A stretch of DNA of 64,000 nucleotides from Chitinophagales bacterium (lineage in GTDB: Bacteria > Bacteroidota > Bacteroidia > Chitinophagales > BACL12), in contig JACJXO010000001.1 of assembly GCA_020636645.1 (NCBI GenBank), forward strand, positions 124,001 through 188,000, given 5' to 3'. Of this stretch, positions 62,377 to 64,000 are shown piece by piece (the stretch's first letter is position 1; every line of letters begins with the position of its first letter). The notes under the pieces were generated by a model. It did not search any database. It was not told where the DNA came from and saw nothing but the letters and a program-made list of their open reading frames with translations. The position numbers were made by a program, and so were the translations under genes.

Positions 62377-62448
62377 TAGCTCCGGAGGGAATCGAACCCC
62401 CATCTAAGGTACCGGAAACCTTCATTCTATCCGTTGAACTACGGAGCC
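62377..62448 (-). tRNA. tRNA-Arg (anticodon CCG)
   Basis: A 72-nt cloverleaf on the minus strand. The acceptor stem is GGCTCCG/CGGAGCT with a G1-U72 wobble, the D stem GTTC/GAAT, the anticodon stem AAGGT/ACCTT around loop TTCCGGT (anticodon CCG, reads CGG), and the T arm GGGGG-TTCGATT-CCCTC. CCA is not encoded. Confidence 0.93.
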
Positions 62449-62453
62449 AGAAG

Positions 62454-62525
62454 TAGCCTCGACAGGAATCGAACCTGTATCTAAAGTTTAGGAAACTTCT
62501 ATTCTATCCATTGAACTACGAGGCC
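62454..62525 (-). tRNA. tRNA-Arg (anticodon CCT)
   Basis: A 72-nt cloverleaf, five bases upstream of the CCG tRNA. The acceptor stem is GGCCTCG/CGAGGCT (again G1-U72), the anticodon stem GAAGT/ACTTT around loop TTCCTAA (anticodon CCT, reads AGG), and the T arm ACAGG-TTCGATT-CCTGT. CCA is not encoded. A promoter directly upstream serves both tRNAs. Confidence 0.93.
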
Positions 62526-62531
62526 GGGAGC

Positions 62532-62563
62532 GCAAAATTACGGAATCAGGAGGTGCTTTCAAA
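62532..62563 (-). promoter_or_regulatory. Promoter of the tandem tRNA-Arg genes
   Basis: On the minus strand TTTG (plus 62560-62563), a 19-nt spacer and TAATTTTGC (plus 62532-62540) form an ideal Bacteroidota promoter; the box ends 6 nt before the mature tRNA 5' end. The rest of the gap to 62861 holds only an FNR-like palindrome. Confidence 0.8.
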
Positions 62564-62773
62564 CGGGTTGATTTTATGAAATTTCCCATGCTACTGCCCG
62601 CATGTGTAACAGTATTGCAGGAATTCGTGCCATTTGACAATAGCGCAGTCAGATATGGTTATTGCCTATAGTTCGTGAAAAGGCATAGTCGCCTGGATTT
62701 ACATACGGAGTAAATGGCCTTCCACTTCCTGCTTCATCAGGAAAAGGTCCCAACCATCGTCACCAGGCTAAAA

Positions 62774-62787
62774 CTGACATTTATCAG
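62774..62787 (+). promoter_or_regulatory. FNR-like box upstream of the rrf2-cytochrome-nosZ operon
   Basis: CTGAC-ATTT-ATCAG is a near-perfect palindrome and shares the core TGAC-N4-ATCA with the boxes near ccoI, ccoS and usp. It lies 74 bp upstream of the Rrf2 start. I cannot find a clean -7 element at the expected distance, so the link to this operon is by position. Confidence 0.5.
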
Positions 62788-62861
62788 CAAACAACTGGAA
62801 TGAAAGTCATTAATGGTATTTAAGACCTTTTATTCCTTTATTCTCAAATCCGAATACATCC

Positions 62862-63302
62862 ATGCTCTCTACAAAGTGCAAATATGCCATCAGATCGGTC
62901 CTTTTACTTGCCGCTGAATCCAGCCTGGAACAAAAGTGGACCATCAAACAAATCAGTGACCATCTTTCGATTCCTCAACATTTTCTGGGTAAGATACTTC
63001 AGGAACTCGTTCCAAGAAATATCATCTCATCTATGAAAGGTCCGACCGGAGGTTTCTATATGAATGAACAGAACCGGTCAACTACACTACTCACTCTGAT
63101 TGAAGTCGTGGACGGACCATTCTTCCTTCAGGGATGCGGGCTGGGACTGGAAAAGTGTTCAGACACGAACCCCTGTCCTATTCATGACACCTATAAGATA
63201 TGCAGGAATCACCTGCGTGAAACATTTTCAAGTAAAAAGATCAGTGAATTTGAACATGATATTTTGTCCAAGAACCTGTTCTTACACGGGTCAATCAAAT
63301 AA
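62862..63302 (+). CDS. Rrf2 family regulator, probable Fe-S NO/redox sensor
   Basis: A 146-residue winged-helix repressor. 'LSTKCKYAIRSVLLLAAES' starts the HTH domain; 'SIPQHFLGKILQELVPRNIISSMKGPTGGFYM' is the recognition region; C92, C99 and C105 ('GCGLGLEKCSDTNPC') form a CX6CX5C set that fits [Fe-S] coordination as in NsrR/IscR. It starts the nos transcription unit, so an NsrR-like NO-sensing role over denitrification genes is likely but not proven; NsrR usually has a slightly different spacing. Confidence 0.85.
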   Translation: MLSTKCKYAIRSVLLLAAESSLEQKWTIKQISDHLSIPQHFLGKILQELVPRNIISSMKGPTGGFYMNEQNRSTTLLTLIEVVDGPFFLQGCGLGLEKCSDTNPCPIHDTYKICRNHLRETFSSKKISEFEHDILSKNLFLHGSIK

Positions 63303-63320
63303 AATCACAAACAGAAAAAA

Positions 63321-63788
63321 ATGAAATCGGTACTATCCATCCTGCTCACCGGCTGCCTGTTGGCGGCGTGCGGTCCTAAAGCCACAGACAACAAAACACT
63401 GGCTGAAAAACCAAATTCCATGTTTTCCGATGATGACAGATCCATAGCTGAGGGAAAAGGTATTGGAGAGGTGAAAGAGGTAACTCTGAACAATCCACTT
63501 GATGCATCCAGGGTACAGAGGGGCCTGGACATTTACGATATGAAATGTTCGGCCTGCCATCAACTTGACACCGTCAGACTGGTTGGTCCCGGATGGCAGG
63601 GACTAACCCAAACGCGGAAGCCGGAATGGATCATGAATATGATCACCAACGTGGATGTCATGCTGGAGAAGGATCCTGAAGCGCAGAAATTACTGCAACT
63701 GTGTCTGACCAGGATGCCGAACCAGAATGTATCAATCGGCGATGCCAGAGATATTCTGGAATTCATGCGACAAAACGACGGAGAATAA
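63321..63788 (+). CDS. Lipoprotein c-type cytochrome of the nos operon
   Basis: A 155-residue monoheme cytochrome c anchored as a lipoprotein (lipobox 'LLAAC' at residue 17). The heme site is CSACH at residues 76-80 and the likely axial Met is in 'LTRMPNQNVS'. Such small cytochromes sit just before nosZ in clade II gene clusters and probably pass electrons to NosZ. It follows the Rrf2 gene by 18 nt and precedes nosZ by 26 nt. Confidence 0.9.
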   Translation: MKSVLSILLTGCLLAACGPKATDNKTLAEKPNSMFSDDDRSIAEGKGIGEVKEVTLNNPLDASRVQRGLDIYDMKCSACHQLDTVRLVGPGWQGLTQTRKPEWIMNMITNVDVMLEKDPEAQKLLQLCLTRMPNQNVSIGDARDILEFMRQNDGE

Positions 63789-63814
63789 AACTACTCACCT
63801 ATAAATACATCCAT

Positions 63815-64000
63815 ATGAAACTGAATATGAAAGGGCTGTTTCTGGCTATCATCATGGCGTTTGTTGTGATCGCCATGTTCTTCAGCGGCTGCAAGCCCAA
63901 AGGCGGTATATCCAGCCTTACATCAGATGCAGCATCTAAAGTATACGTACCACCGGGATCCTATGACGAATTCTATCTGTTCACTTCAGGTGGTTTCAGC
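63815..64000 (+). CDS. nosZ: Nitrous-oxide reductase NosZ, N-terminal part (clade II)
   Basis: The first 62 residues of a gene cut by the window edge. A lipoprotein-type Sec signal with lipobox 'FFSGC' (C26) is followed by 'KVYVPPGSYDEFYLFTSGGFS', the conserved entry of clade II NosZ propellers. The lack of a Tat twin-arginine signal is a hallmark of clade II. NosZ reduces N2O to N2 with its CuA and CuZ centres; those residues lie outside the window. Confidence 0.9.
   Translation, partial: MKLNMKGLFLAIIMAFVVIAMFFSGCKPKGGISSLTSDAASKVYVPPGSYDEFYLFTSGGFS

Overview
The window is a stretch of ordinary chromosome from a member of the Bacteroidota. Four things point there: the type IX secretion protein PorQ together with three secreted proteins ending in the 'YPNP' type sorting domain; many promoters with the Bacteroidota -7 element TAnnTTTG; a CcoNO-fused cbb3 oxidase; and the start of a lipoprotein-type (clade II) nitrous-oxide reductase. 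I cannot name a genus; a Chitinophagales/Saprospirales-like lineage would fit. No rRNA, CRISPR array, transposase, integrase or phage gene is visible.

Layout. 0-4.3 kb: tail of a possible sulfotransferase, an RDD membrane protein, then lepA-folD-queE. 4.3-8.4 kb: two related T9SS-exported GEVED-domain proteins. 8.5-13.2 kb: cmk, porQ, a small membrane protein, lon. 13.4-19.1 kb: M48 protease with a downstream probable barrel protein, a T9SS-exported sugar dehydrogenase-like protein, and a thioredoxin-fold Omp28-like lipoprotein. 19.2-23.9 kb: pdxJ, a G/A-rich repeat array, ahcY, a bacilliredoxin, and a GPH/MFS transporter. 24.1-25.9 kb: an AT-rich accessory patch of three small minus-strand genes separated by cassette-like spacers. 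26.2-28.2 kb: purEK and a second G/A-rich repeat array. 28.3-34.6 kb: a lipoprotein, rpsF-rpsR-rplI, a GxxExxY protein, a MacB-like permease, aconitase. 34.6-39.1 kb: an operon of amino-acid permease, Cys/Met-metabolism PLP enzyme and PqqB-like hydrolase, then DUF2953 and GerW-like genes. 39.2-49.6 kb: a serine hydrolase and the complete cbb3 oxidase cluster (ccoI, ccoS, ccoNO, ccoQ, ccoP, ccoG, fixH, SafE-like). 49.7-55.9 kb: a barrel protein, gyrB, an M1 peptidase, and a three-gene Cys/His-rich secreted cluster. 56-62.3 kb: DUF4468, a universal stress protein, an FNR-type regulator, a cytochrome-b-like membrane protein, and a heme-type TonB receptor. 62.3-64 kb: two tandem tRNA-Arg genes, then an Rrf2 regulator, a cytochrome c and nosZ, which is cut by the window edge.

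The genes make most sense as a low-oxygen respiration region: a high-affinity cbb3 oxidase with its copper-supply ATPase, an FNR-like regulator, a stress protein, a heme-type receptor and an N2O reductase operon. The most useful observation is a shared FNR-like palindrome with core TGAC-N4-ATCA. It occurs upstream of ccoI, ccoS, the usp/fnr pair and the rrf2-cytochrome-nosZ operon, and suggests one regulon controlling oxygen and N2O respiration. Other points are start codons placed directly against -7 boxes (likely leaderless mRNAs), two G/A-rich arrays next to such promoters, and the AT-rich cassette-like patch.
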